Notes: a model not told the origin generated them from the letters alone. A DNA stretch of 64,000 nt from Hermatobates lingyangjiaoensis (GCA_026182355.1 JAPFBL010000036.1:62001-126000); one strand, 5' to 3'. Numbered from the stretch's first letter, positions 24,375-35,578 are shown. A program made the numbers and translations.

Positions 24375-27300
24375 GAGCAAAACATCAGTTCTAATTACAA
24401 TTGCTTACAAAACACCCTCAAAAATTACACTATGCATATCATAAAAAAATACAGGTTTACAAACACCCAACACACCAATTTATTAACGTTTATTGTGTTG
24501 AACACAATATTTCTAAGTAATATCAATAACAATATATAATTCTTAGCATTCAACTCACTATAAAGTTAGATGGGTCTGCTGGAGATTGAATTAAGAAATC
24601 GGATATTTTAATGAACAAAATTCCAATGTTTAATCATTCCGTACCACAGCAGCACATTACTGTTAAGGTATAAATTATGCTGTTTTATTAAAATAATCAT
24701 TTTTGCATATTATTGTATTACATAAATAATCGAAATTTTGTGAAATCATTAGTCAACTCTGCTCTTAATATTAGGTGTGTATATAGCAATAATTTTTTAT
24801 ATCAAAACATACGTGTTTATATTAATACATCAAAAAATATGTACTTTTTTCCTTATATAGCTATGTGACTGAAAAAAAATGTCAAAAATATCATCAAAAG
24901 TGCATACGAAGAAAATTTTGCCGCTTTGGATCTACAAGAATGAAATGCACCGTTATCATTATTGTAGAAAAAAAAAACTAGTGGACAGCAAATGTCCTCT
25001 AGTCAAAACAGTCAAAATTAGTTAATCACATCAAAAAAATGCACAGCTCTAATAATTAAAACAATTTAGAATGTTACTACATAAAAAAGAAACATTATGA
25101 AATTGAAATTAATGAATTCTTGTCATCATTTAATTTTTAAAATTGGCCAAATATAATAAAAATTTGATTTTCAATTCTTTTGAAGAGTTATTTAAGTTAT
25201 TTTTATATTACTATAAAAAAAATATAAACCGAATAAAAATAATTGAGTGTCGTTTAAGTGTACTTATTAAATGTATATTACTAAGTAAGTGTCCTATGAG
25301 TATTAGCAATCTACATTTGGTCACTGTTCGCAGCGAGGATTCAAATTTCTCAGTAATGAATTTATTTATTTAGATTTGAATATGTTCTTATTATTATTAA
25401 ACTGGGCACCTGAGTATCACTGGACTTGTGCGCACTGCATCTGTAGTGCTGTGTATTTCTCTGTTGTTTCTAAAATTCAACAACAGGCGTTAAATTCTTA
25501 AATCCTAATATTGTGTCTAGAGAAAAATCACTTACTTCTGTTGACTTTGGGAATAATTACCAAAACTCAATAAGCTATTAATGGTGATTGTATAGCATTC
25601 ACATAGAGTGAGTTCAGAGAGTTCATGCTGTTCCAGATTGGAACATCGAATTATTCATACGGTGTTAATTACAGCAGCGGAATTAATTAATTAAGAGACA
25701 ATGTCAGGTTAAGATTACTCATGTAGATTTGTAATCATTCATTGAAGATACATCACTTCTTTTAAAAAGTTAAATTTAGTTGACATAAGTTTTTTAGAAA
25801 AAGTTAGACGTAGTTTTCTTAGCACTTTGTATCTGCTATAAATGATTTTTACACCCTGCAATAGACATATAGTTTGAAATTCCAGAAATTACAAATAAAA
25901 TAATAATTTTATTTATCTAGTATCACAAATAGAAGTCAATAAAAATATTTATAAGTCCATAAAAACTAATGAATACTATAGCACTTATTGTCAAAGATAG
26001 CTTGTTAAACATATTTAAAGAGGGTGATAATTACTAAAGCCAAAGGTTTGTCAATAGTTAACACCAAACTGCTTTATAAAATGGTGTATGAACATACTGG
26101 TGAGTATTTGTATTTTGAAAAATGCATTCGAAGACTCTGAATTGGTTAGCTCCCTGATCCTAATTAATACGTTACGTGGATTAGTGGTGAAATTTAGAGA
26201 AGGTTGCATTTTTCAGAAATGACAACAACTCTAATATATTTGAAGTAAAATCTAAAGAAAATATATTATTCATTATTCAAAATAAATAATCTAGAAACAT
26301 TATTTGAAACATCAACTGATCTAGATCTCAGCCTCAATAATGAACAATTTAATAGATTGAGAAGGATAGGAACCTTAAAAAGAGTCTACTCAAAAGTTTA
26401 GTACTCGCATTTTGTATCTTTTTAAATTTGAAAAATACTGAAAAACTCACCTAATGTAGCACAAGTATTTACTTTTTTTTTGCATTAAAAAGCGTTTTTT
26501 AGTGTAAAAGAGTCAATTATTGTATGTTTCCTGCTGTAATATATCATCAAATAAATGTTATGAATACAAGTTATCTGGTAAAAAAATTTCATTTTTCAGT
26601 AAAAGTAAAAACTCACGAAATAATTTTACTTTCTTGTAAAAAAATCGAAAATACTCAAAAGAAATTTCAATCGTTTTGTTCTTACGGACGGCCATTCCCT
26701 AATAATGCATCTTATTACAATCATTGTCTTGGGATTATAGTAGACATTTGACAGGACATTTGTGCTAGGAGAGGTTAGTTAATCCATAACTGGAGCAATA
26801 AATCCAGCTATAATTAGAATTGAAGATAAACGTCACCAAACAGTCAACCAAACAGTTCCTTTTGGTTTAGTTCAATATGTGTTGGACGGTGACACTGTAA
26901 GTACAATTGGTAAAAATATCATAAAACAGAGATATTATGAGTGTACCTCTATATTTGATAATAACTGTGATTTAGTAAACCTACTTCAGAATCTAGAAAA
27001 TGTAGTACAGTACCGAACAACATACAGTTATTGCGATTGGATCCAGTTTTTTCTCCAACTGGTCGATGAGTGGATTCACAAAAAAAATGATATTTAGAAA
27101 AAACAAAAACAAAAGTTAATGCTTTATTAAACATTGGAATAATATAATAATACAGCATTTATTGAACTCTCTGGGAAGAAGTCTGCTTTTATAAGATGTC
27201 TGAAGTTTTTGTTTCAGATATGTTGTAAGTAGATATGTATTTCTATTAAGTAAAATAATTATTGGTGTTGGTGAAATTCTGAATGGAGCTGACAGAAGGA

Positions 27301-28555
27301 GGGCGTGATGTTGTTTGGACAGAACATGGTGCATGACCTTCCATTATTAAATTTATTTCTTTATGAGAGAAAGTGAGAGAGAAAGAAAGATAGTATAATA
27401 GTGTGAAATGAGTTGGCAGAAATAGCAGTGCAAAATGTTTGCCGACAGAAGATCCCAGAGGGAGGAGCCACTAATAGATATAGTTACAATTAATGATTCA
27501 TTATAAAAGCTGCCACCCAATTAGTTCTATTGAGAAGACAGCTGTTAGATCAGAAACTATTCTCTCCCTTTCAAAGTCAGAAAAGAACTTTGTAGACGTT
27601 AAAACGTAATTACGTCAGAATCTCGAGATCAAAAATTTTTTCACAATCACTATACTCTACCTTTAGTAAAGTAAAAAAATAGCGACGCAGTTTTAACTGG
27701 GCATTATACAGAAAATTGCGAGCAATTTTGTGAATTGATTGATTTCCAGGTGGCTAGAACGATTTATTAATGGTTACATCTGTAATGGTTATATATAAAT
27801 ATATTGAATTCAATATAAATATGTTAAATTCTTTTCGCTCTTGAAGTATTAACTTACATTTTTTTTTCTAGAATAACCGGCATTATGGAAGCTGAATGCC
27901 TATTATTTGCATTAAGCCATGCCTTTTTATAAATAAAAAAAAAACAAGGATTGCTCTTGCATTCGTATTATTACATAATTATGGAGGAGACATTGAATCT
28001 TCATTGATATGAAGTTGGGTAATGTCATCACATAATTCCATGTTATATTAAATGTATTAGTAATGTGCTAATTGGGTTAAATAATAAAAAATACTTTAAT
28101 ATTAAGTATCTAAGGATTAAACTAATGAAGTATCATTTACCACTAAATCAAGTATGATATAACATCAATATTAAGCTTTAGTGAAAAATAGACTATGAGA
28201 AGATTTACCTTATCTAAATCATAGGCACCTAGAAGTTTTCCAATACGGTTAGAAATACGTCCATATGTGTTAATGAAAAGGTCATTCGGAATCACTTCTA
28301 ATGTTTTAATTTTGAAAACTTCAGGTTTAAAAACGGTCAGCTCAATCATATTTATTATAGAATCGTAATAAGTAAACGAGTACATGGAATCTTACATATT
28401 CGAGAATGAAGACCTCAAGCAATCTTTAAGGGATGACTACATGTACTATATTAAAATATACTGATTGAAAGGGAGCTGAGAACTAGGAATTTCTGACACT
28501 GTCCACCTAAAGCTTATTTATCCACTAAACCGCCTTTGTCTCGTGATAATGTTTT
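24375..28555. other. No gene seen
   Basis: Long AT-rich stretch. Open frames are 60-80 codons and lack motifs. A purine-rich patch lies at 27,362-27,395. A small GC-balanced patch at 26,670-26,760 has no feature I can name. Confidence 0.45.
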
Positions 28556-28559
28556 CCTA

Positions 28560-28770
28560 AAACAAAGGAAGATTCACGCCGACAATGACTGCATCGTGTT
28601 TTACTAAGAGCCCCTTTGCGACCGTAGCCTAGTTTGATATTTCTTTGACCATACGATAAGACAGATTGCGCCGAACATCGACCTAATGGCGCCATTAGCG
28701 CATGGCGCTCGCGTGCTTCCTGCTAATCCCTAGTCTTTGCAGGCCTCGTGTGCCACCCAGCCCACCGCCA
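28560..28770. promoter_or_regulatory. GC-rich island with nested palindromes, candidate regulatory element
   Basis: About 210 bp of high GC. It contains the 16-bp perfect palindrome CTAATGGCGCCATTAG (28,683-28,698), which places two homeodomain-type TAATGG half sites back to back. It overlaps a second dyad, GCGCCAT-N6-ATGGCGC. No coding frame or repeat partner in the window. I infer a cis-regulatory element; conservation cannot be judged here. Confidence 0.35.
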
Positions 28771-30049
28771 TTATATCTGCTTCCTCATTCCTTCCATAAA
28801 TAACCCTTAAACACCAACTTCACTTTAACTTTTTCCACAATGAAATATACCACCCATAGTTAAATTTTTTTATGAAATGTGACTACATATCATTTTAAAT
28901 ATGTTATCAATATTAGAATATTCAATACTTTCAAAACTAACATTTAACAAAACTGTTATTTCAATTTGATGATGTTGAAAATATTTTTATTTTTAACTGT
29001 TTTTAACAATTATATGTTGAAACGAAACAAAAACCAACAGACTTCACTCAACAACAATTTAAAGTAGACTGAAAATATACGTTAAATTTCCATAATTCAG
29101 TGAGTCCGATGCGTGATAAATAACTGTCCTGATCATGGGGCCAATAAAAAATGAATTCAATACATGAATCAAATCTATGTTTCTTCAGATGTAATGCGAT
29201 AAGACAACATAATGACTACCCTTTTTCTTCAAAAAAAAAAAAAAAAAAAGAAAAAAAGGGGGAAGTCTCCTTTCAACTCATCCAGGTCCTGAATACCACA
29301 TTTTTCGTTCCCATTTTAAAATTCCAATTTTTAACTATAGTATGTATCTGCTCTATATTTTTAACAATAACTACATATTAACAAGTAATTTATTAATATG
29401 TAGTTGAATGCAAATTTCTATAACTAGTCTACATTCACTAAATCGGTATTATAACTAACTATCGGTATGTTTCTAATTAGAAATGTTTCTCCTTAGTTAA
29501 TAGTGAAACATATTATTAGTGGAGGTTAATAACCTGATGGGATTACTTCAGAAGGCTTCTCCCAGCTGGCATTTAACATTAAATCTCTTCCTCAATTTAC
29601 TCTAATAAATATTACTTCAGTTCGTTTGAGGATTTATTTACTTTTCATTTAGTTTAAGACCGTTCAATAGTGGATAGTGTAGTCATGTGTTAATTGAGAC
29701 TAGTGTTTATGTCAATGGAAACTACATTACTAGAGCCCATCCAGAGTTCTATTAAGAACTGTCACGAGTCCCACCATTAAGGCCAACTTAAATACTGTGC
29801 GTCAATATATAAATCAGAGTAAACAAGTGATAAGGAGGGAGGGAGGGAAGAAAAAAGACAAATAAAAAAAATAAACTAATTTAAAAATTGATAATAATAA
29901 TAATAATAATGAAACAAAGAAAATATTTGTTACAGATAATGGCAATAGATTGTATCAATCAATTAATTAAGTAGCTAATCAATCAATAATTATTGCAATA
30001 GCGCAATGATAATTTAGAAAAATAGAAATAAAGAATAAAAGCAAAAACA
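28771..30049. other. No gene; simple repeats
   Basis: Poly-A of 19 at 29,231-29,249, GGGA-type repeat near 29,835-29,850 and (AAT)n near 29,888-29,910. No other feature. Confidence 0.5.
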
Positions 30050-30470
30050 AAAGAATTAAACGATGGAGGTTGAGTTTATGAGCTAATCCAATGGTAGAAA
30101 GCATATATATGCCCACCTCATCTAATTAATATCAGAAGCTCTTAAAAATAACTTCGTTTTTAGTAACTGAGATCACTTTGAGAATTTGAACAGGAAAATA
30201 GTTGTTGAAACTGAGACCTGTGAGTTTGTTTGGATATATGAGAGCTGCGTTTACCAACTGAAACTCTGTGACAATTCATATGAAAGTTCAGATTGTTGAA
30301 ATAAAGCCAACGTAAAAGTAGTAGTTACAATCCAGTCGGCAAACGCAGTTGTGTGAAGTACAAGAGGTATTGACATGGATTGGGTGGGAATAGTGATTGT
30401 GAGGGGAAGCGAAGGAAGGATTAGGCTTAATAATAATTCAACTTTGACAGCCGTAATGTTCAAACTGTTT
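30050..30470 (-). pseudogene. PLE GIY-YIG endonuclease region, decayed copy
   Basis: Aligns along its length with the open copy at 33,079-33,474. Matching minus-strand pieces include a decayed SHxTSCTxxNCVCRLDC block near 30,330, LSFNNYFPVQILKVI near 30,200 and LNLHR near 30,060. Stops and frameshifts occur throughout. The domain normally nicks target DNA for PLE insertion. It lies head-to-head with the plus-strand fragment at 30.6 kb. Confidence 0.75.
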
Positions 30471-30599
30471 CATTCTATCAGCAGGATTAGATGATTCAAA
30501 ACATTATACATTTCAGATTGAGAGGTTTTTAGCATCCTCACTCAGTCTTCTAGTTCTCTCAGTGTAATGACAGTACGGATGTTATGCCGTCAAACATAT

Positions 30600-30800
30600 C
30601 TTATTATTAACCGTAATCTTTCCTTCACTTCCTCTTTCAATCATAATTCCTACCCTATCCATGTCACGACCTCCTGTACTTTACCTGTACTGTACCGGAT
30701 CTGTGTTTTTCGAATAGATTACACTCAGTATGACTCATTCTGTGTTAGTTTGGCTTCAACTAATTTCAGAACTCGTATGATATATTTCAATCTCAAATAA
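30600..30800 (+). pseudogene. PLE GIY-YIG endonuclease region, second decayed copy
   Basis: Plus-strand pieces read SFTSSFN.NSYPIHVTTSCT and then RIDYTQYDSFCVSLASTN, matching RLDCTQCDSFYVGLASTK of the 33-kb copy. The YVG tyrosine is changed to Cys and a frameshift separates the two pieces. It is opposed to the copy at 30.05-30.47 kb with about 130 bp between them. Confidence 0.75.
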
Positions 30801-32405
30801 CTATGTTTGTTTATTACATTCAGAAAACTGGTAATCGGTATCGGTAGAAATAATACCTCAGTTGTATATTGCAAAGCCCTTAATGTATTATTAATTGTTT
30901 GTTGGAAAGATGTATAAACATTTGTGAATTCAAAGATTAATTATAAGGCTGAGTTATTGAATAAAGGATGTTACGATTTTTCATCCAGAATCAACAAAAA
31001 TTGAGGCTCATTTATGACAGGATAAAAGAATGGTTTTTATTCAAACTCCGCCATTTACGGATAGCTTAAGTAAAATTAAAAGAGAATAATAGAAGTAAAA
31101 GGCATTTGAAATACATTTTTATCCTAAGAATAACCTTTGAAATATACAACAACAAGTATTGTTGTGAATTTCAGGAGGTTATAATATGGATATTCAGAAA
31201 CAAGATTTCAGTAATAAAAGAAAAATATCCTGGGATATATATGGTCTTCATAATATATGATGCTGTGGTCTAAAGAACATAATTAAAAGTAATGAATTTA
31301 TAAAAATCATTGACAACTTTAACTGTACAGGTTATTTTTCTTGTACCTTCATTATGTTTGCTTGGATTGTCAAAGTGGTATGTATTTACTCAGAGAGATC
31401 TGAGTAAGTTGAAATGTACAAACGAATTAAATTTGAAGAAACATGTAGATAAGAGAGGACGAAGTGAATTTGTTGTGGTGTTGGTGGCGGCCCGTATAAC
31501 AGACTGTTGGTTTGTAGACGTGCAATAACTCCGCTCGGAGGTAAGGTTATCGTTGCCTAATGCGCCACTGTACAACCCCCTGAGGTCCTACCCTCTCGAA
31601 CACATCTATTATTCATGACCCACAAACTAACTCTTCCATTGTTGACAACCCCTCTTTGTCTCTTTCACTTATTGTGTCTTCCACTTTTTATTTATTTTCT
31701 ATTTAATATTACTCTAAAATATGAATAACTTTAACTCATTCTTTCTTTATGAGGATTGTGTCTTATTTAAGTATTATTTAAGTTATATATGAGATAATTA
31801 TTAAAAAAACAAAAAATGTCCTTTATATGAACAAATCTTATAAATCTCTTATTAATGCATTATCTGGTTGTACTGATTTTACTTCTCTCTCACTATACAC
31901 TTACACAACAAGATTTAACAATATACAAATGAAATTGAATGCAAATAAAAATATTACGAAAGACCTTATTCAAATTTATCACTTTCTTACTATTATTTAG
32001 ATTTATATAATATATATATATAATCTAAAAGTATAATATAATTAAAATTTATATCTAATCACCTCTAATCTCGGTAACTTGCAGTTACATCTACGACGTG
32101 CTTGTTCTCCTTTTCTCTTTTCTTCTGATAACGAATTGCCCAAAAATTTGAGTTTGTAAGTGTGTTTTATTACTCTGTGTATTACTCGTCTTTGATTTTG
32201 AACTTGTTTTGTATACAGTTTGTATCGTTTTTTCATTGGTCATTCAATATTGACCACTACAGTTCTGAAAAATGTAAAAGGATATTGTAATGTGAGAATC
32301 CATAGCTGTCATACCGGATAGCTATTACTACATTTCCTGTTACCCTTCAATTATAAATTATAATTTAGATTATCCATAAATTTAATGAAAGATCAACGTT
32401 TTTGT
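30801..32405. other. No gene; one GC-richer patch
   Basis: 31,470-31,670 is GC-richer than its surroundings and holds CTCCG-CT-CGGAG followed by GTAAGG, a possible splice donor, but no supported exon. The rest is AT-rich. Confidence 0.4.
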
Positions 32406-32533
32406 AATAATAGTGCTAATTGTCAAAACATGTTTAGCCCTGAGGAATACGCAAATATATGTCAATATGTTGGAATACTCAAATCCTTATAACATATATA
32501 TATATATATATTATATATATATATATATATATA
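32406..32533 (+). mobile_element. Decayed family A PLE-terminal copy next to (TA)n
   Basis: 32,406-32,480 aligns with 15,766-15,840: AGTGCTAATTGT, then CCTGAGGA, AAATATATGTC and a mutated GAAACGTCGG. It is followed at 32,495-32,533 by a TA repeat that leads straight into the next inverted repeat. Confidence 0.55.
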
Positions 32534-32759
32534 AATGAAAAAAGACAACAAATAGAAGAAGCGAGAAAACTTACTGGATCGATATTTTGAACTGAAGTTC
32601 GTCGTCAGGGAGAGAGTCGCTCTCTGCCGGTACAAGTGGACGCAGGTACCTCTTCTTCTTCCCTTCTACTCTCTCCCTGACGACGAACTTCAGTTCGAAA
32701 TATCGATCCAGTAAGTTTTCTCGCTTCTTCTATTTGTTGTATTTTTTCATTTATATATC
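32527..32759. mobile_element. PLE-type inverted repeat, family H
   Basis: Two arms of about 88 bp (32,527-32,615 and 32,670-32,759) are almost identical and inverted, with about 54 bp between. The outer ends merge into (TA)n. Each arm carries a hammerhead-like core; in the right arm it is CTGACGA, extra C, GAACT/TC/AGTTC, GAAA (32,677-32,700), loopless ATAT stem III and C at the cleavage site. Stem I is weak: C32,676 with G32,705 and TACT with AGTA. The arms differ at only a few positions. Confidence 0.65.
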
Positions 32760-32814
32760 TGTCCGGTTTGGACCGTTTTAATATTTTGATTTATATATAT
32801 ATAAACTAGAATTT

Positions 32815-33078
32815 AAAAAGAACACATAGAAAGGAAACCACTGAACTCACTACTATATTTCGATGTCCTCGCCTTCAGGAAAAGAAGTGAATCGCTCCAA
32901 AGGCTGATAACGACTGACTTGGCGTTCGAACTGAAGCACTCAAACAGTGTAGCCAACTTTCGGAGGAAAGGTAGACAGGGAAGATAAAGAGATAAAAGCC
33001 AAATAAAAATTAAAAAATGAAAACATTTAACTAAAATAAAATTAAAAGCTGATAACAACTTAAAAGAAAAAAAAAAAA
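32815..33078 (-). mobile_element. PLE 3' untranslated region with hammerhead-like end (family C)
   Basis: Continues downstream of the GIY-YIG frame. It ends with a hammerhead-like unit at 32,847-32,891: stem I TCACT/AGTGA, core CTGAAGG (one change from consensus), a weak stem II, GAAA, loopless ATAT stem III. The far end touches a TA repeat at 32,791-32,802. The same end occurs alone at 15.25 kb. Confidence 0.65.
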
Positions 33079-33469
33079 TCAACGATTGAGGTTAAGCCCA
33101 GAAGCCGATCTACCGCCCAGAAGACTAATAAGTGCTTCTTCTGAAGCTCTCAGAGTAACTTTCGAATTAGTCTGATCAATCTGCCTCAGGACCTGTACAC
33201 GGAAACAGTCATTAAAACTGAGTCCGTGAGAACTGGCATGAGTAGCAACGGGAAGGTCACTGCGTTTGCCAACGGATGACCTGTGATTATTCATACGCAG
33301 GCTTAGCTTGGTGGAAGCCAAGCCCACATAAAAAGAATCACACTGGGTGCAATCCAAACGGTAAACGCAGTTACCAGAGGTACAGGAGGTCTTGTGAGAG
33401 ATAGGGTAGGTGCGTTTACTATGGACAGAGGTAAAGGAAGGAACAGGATTGATGATAGGACAAGTAAGA

Positions 33470-33474
<5 letters not shown>
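33079..33474 (-). CDS. Penelope-like element C-terminal linker and GIY-YIG endonuclease, partial but open
   Basis: A minus-strand frame is open from the edge of the TA tract at 33,474 to a stop at 33,079-33,081, about 130 codons, with no start of its own. Order of features: CLTC and a later His-rich SHKTSC segment (zinc-finger-like linker as in PLEs); NCVYRLDC (the GIY block) and DSFYVGLAST (the YIG block) near residues 45-65; LRMNNHR with the catalytic-type Arg; LPVATHASSHGLSFND; ASEEALI with the candidate catalytic Glu; and a C-terminal GLNLNR. In full elements this domain follows the RT and cuts target DNA. The RT is missing, cut off at the microsatellite. The frame has no stops, unlike the other two copies at 30 kb, so it is the youngest or best-kept PLE piece here. 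Expression is unlikely. Confidence 0.85.

Positions 33475-33541
<67 letters not shown>
33474..33541. repeat. Compound (TA)n(TG)n microsatellite
   Basis: About 33 bp of TA followed by about 35 bp of TG. It lies exactly between two PLE pieces, truncating the open GIY-YIG frame on one side and bordering a PLE 3' end on the other. Confidence 0.95.
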
Positions 33542-33543
<2 letters not shown>

Positions 33544-33544
33544 A

Positions 33545-33760
33545 ATGTGTGCGAACAGAAAAAAGTAATGTTCCACAAGTACGAATTAAATTGGACAAAA
33601 GATCACATAGATAGAACTGACACAACTCACTTCTATCAATTCAACTCTCGCCGACATCAGGAGGCAAGTAATCTCCTAGGTATTTAATAAAGGTCTTAAA
33701 ACAGCAATTACGCTTGACTTAACAGGTCAGCTTTGAAGAAAGACGGTTAAAAACAGTAAG
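33545..33760 (-). mobile_element. PLE 3' end, related family (I)
   Basis: Minus strand: CTGATG then a decayed core and GATAGAAGTGAGTTGTG, followed by TATGTGATCTTTT, parallel to CTGAAGG...TATAGTAGTGAGTTCAG...TATGTGTTCTTTT in the family C element. A second PLE 3' end therefore lies in tandem with the first, separated by the microsatellite. Confidence 0.5.
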
Positions 33761-34745
33761 AAGAAAAAAGAAATTCTTGAAAGAATGTAAATAATTCATA
33801 CCAGAAAAAAATAATTAAAAGTTCAAAAAAAATTATACTAAGCTCTGAAATATCTATATATAATTACAAATATTAAGTTCTGTAGATCTCATATTTTCAC
33901 TTCCATGGCCTCTCTTCATCTAATTCAATATGGCGTTGTTTGGAAAAGGTATCAGTTATGTGTAAATTAAATTGAGATGGTTGTTTGGCAGATTTATGTT
34001 ACCAGTAAGCATATACTGGTGACTTTGAAGAAAGGATTAGTTCTTTGAATACTAAAGTATCCGTATCCTCTGATTAAGTCTCATTGAAACCAATAAAACT
34101 TATATTGAAATTAGCCAATCACAGGGGGCACAAAGTACAATCCAATTGAATAAACGAAAATTGGAAACATTTTCTTTTATTGCTTTTATCTGGTAAAGTA
34201 GGAAATCTTATTGGAAAATCTTAACAAGAGAGAAAGGAAATATTACATTTTGATCAAAGAAGTCATTTTACGTGATGAGTATTCATTTTAATCTTATTGT
34301 TTGTATAAAGGTTTTCCATTGTGCTGACAAGTATAAAAGCGGTATTTTTATTTTAACTTAGTAAATCTAATCAATAATTTGAACTCTAATGATATTTTTT
34401 TATATTATATACAACGTGGTTTTTCCAACAATTTAATTAAATATTATATATGTATGCAGTAACATTATTGATGTACCATAACGATTGACTCATTTAAAAA
34501 GACTAAATATTATAAGTAAGTCGAATAAAAAACTTATATTATAATTTGCAATTTGGATGTTAGAAAGTTCTAACATCCAGTATGATTGATATGAATTAAC
34601 GCTAATGACGATTAAATGACCAATCTTACATTAAAAATGGATTAGCTTGGAATAAAAATATCACTGGGTGGTACAACTGTTTAAATTGGCATGTTGAAAC
34701 AAAGCATTTCACTTTCCTGTCTACTAATAGAATATTTATATAGAA
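33761..34745. other. No gene; one hairpin
   Basis: AT-rich. A perfect 11-bp inverted repeat, GGATGTTAGAA/TTCTAACATCC with a 2-nt gap, lies at 34,555-34,578. Confidence 0.45.
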
Positions 34746-34960
34746 TATTATATTATATATATATATTGAATGATCAAACCACAATATCAAATGGGAAAAC
34801 AAGACTAAGATCTTTCAAACGTAACAAGCGGTCTTCATCAGAGTCAAAAACCAACTGAGTTGGGTCAGCTGGGTTGGGTTTTTGACTCTGACAAATACCG
34901 TTTGTTACGGTTGAAAGATATTAGTCTTGTTTTCCCATTTCATATTGTGGTTTGATCATT
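34746..34960. mobile_element. PLE-type inverted repeat, family B
   Basis: Arms at 34,771-34,855 and 34,874-34,958 are inverted with a gap of under 20 bp, preceded by a TA run at 34,746-34,767. Each arm carries a hammerhead-like core, intact in the left arm and mutated (CTGACAA) in the right. The family tail CCCATTTCTTATTGTGG recurs at 35.4-35.6 kb and 61.0 kb. Confidence 0.65.
34803..34845 (-). ncRNA. Hammerhead-ribozyme-like motif, family B
   Basis: Minus strand: stem I GACT (34,845-34,842), CTGATGA, extra A, a stem II that is decayed here (ACCGC/ACGTT; the other arm keeps ACCGT/ACGGT), GAAA (34,816-34,813), loopless stem III AGATCT, T at the cleavage position, then AGTC closing stem I. Confidence 0.5.
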
Positions 34961-35012
34961 GATCGTTATTTCAAGTATTTATGTGAAATATTTTTATCAA
35001 TATATATATAGT

Positions 35013-35336
35013 AATTTTTTTTCTTTTTTTGAGTTTTGAGGTCGAATGATTTTAAACTAGTCCTTTTTCCGACGTTTCAACATATATTTATGTCATCTTC
35101 AGGGCTTTGAAATCTGTTTATGTTGCAGCATTCTTATTTAGTACTGTTTCATGATGGCTACTGAAAATCATCATGATGAAGAGTAGCCATCATGAAACAG
35201 TACTAAATAAGAATGCTGCAACATAAACAGATTTCCAAGCCCTGAAGATGACATAAATATATGTCGAAACGTCGGCAAAAGGACTAGTTTAAAATCATTC
35301 GACCTCAAATCTCAAAAAAAAAGAAAAAAAAATTAC
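35013..35336. mobile_element. PLE-type long inverted repeat, family A
   Basis: Two arms of about 150 bp (35,013-35,162 and 35,182-35,336) are near-perfect inverted copies with a 19-bp gap. Each carries the family A hammerhead-like core. The arms also include a short non-terminal segment (GCTGCAACATAAACAGATTTC), so each is a terminal unit plus a little adjoining sequence. Transcripts would fold into a long hairpin. Confidence 0.75.
35234..35283 (+). ncRNA. Hammerhead-ribozyme-like motif, family A
   Basis: Stem I TCC-AA-GCC pairs with GGC-AAAA-GGA. Core CTGAAGA (35,242-35,248), extra T, stem II GACATA/AATA/TATGTC, GAAA (35,266-35,269), loopless stem III ACGT, C at the cleavage position. All parts are present apart from the extra base before stem II. 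A mirror copy lies on the other strand in the left arm (core complement at 35,096-35,102). Confidence 0.6.
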
Positions 35337-35373
35337 CTCATATAAATATTGGGTCAAGAAAACAAATCATAAA

Positions 35374-35378
35374 ATATA

Positions 35379-35418
<40 letters not shown>

Positions 35419-35578
35419 CAAACCACAATAAGAAATGGGAAAACAAGACTAAGAAATTTTTATATATATATATATATATAAAGATTTCACATAAACACGT
35501 GAAATAACAATCAATGATCAAACCACATTTTGATTGTTTTCCCATTTCTTATTGTGGTATGATCATTGATATATGTTT
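35374..35578. mobile_element. Family B pieces interleaved with (TA)n
   Basis: A TA repeat (35,374-35,416) runs directly into GATCAAACCACAATAAGAAATGG, then a second TA repeat (35,460-35,481), then AAAGATTTCACATAAACACG and an inverted piece of the same family to 35,578. The core itself is absent. Confidence 0.6.

Noticed and set aside
31500..31560. An exon ending at the donor-like CGGAGGTAAGG
   Set aside because: No matching acceptor, no recognised peptide and the frame before it is short.
33394..33687. Open frame reading Tyr-Ile then Val-Cys repeats
   Set aside because: Translation of the (TA)n(TG)n microsatellite, in the opposite orientation to the real PLE frame.
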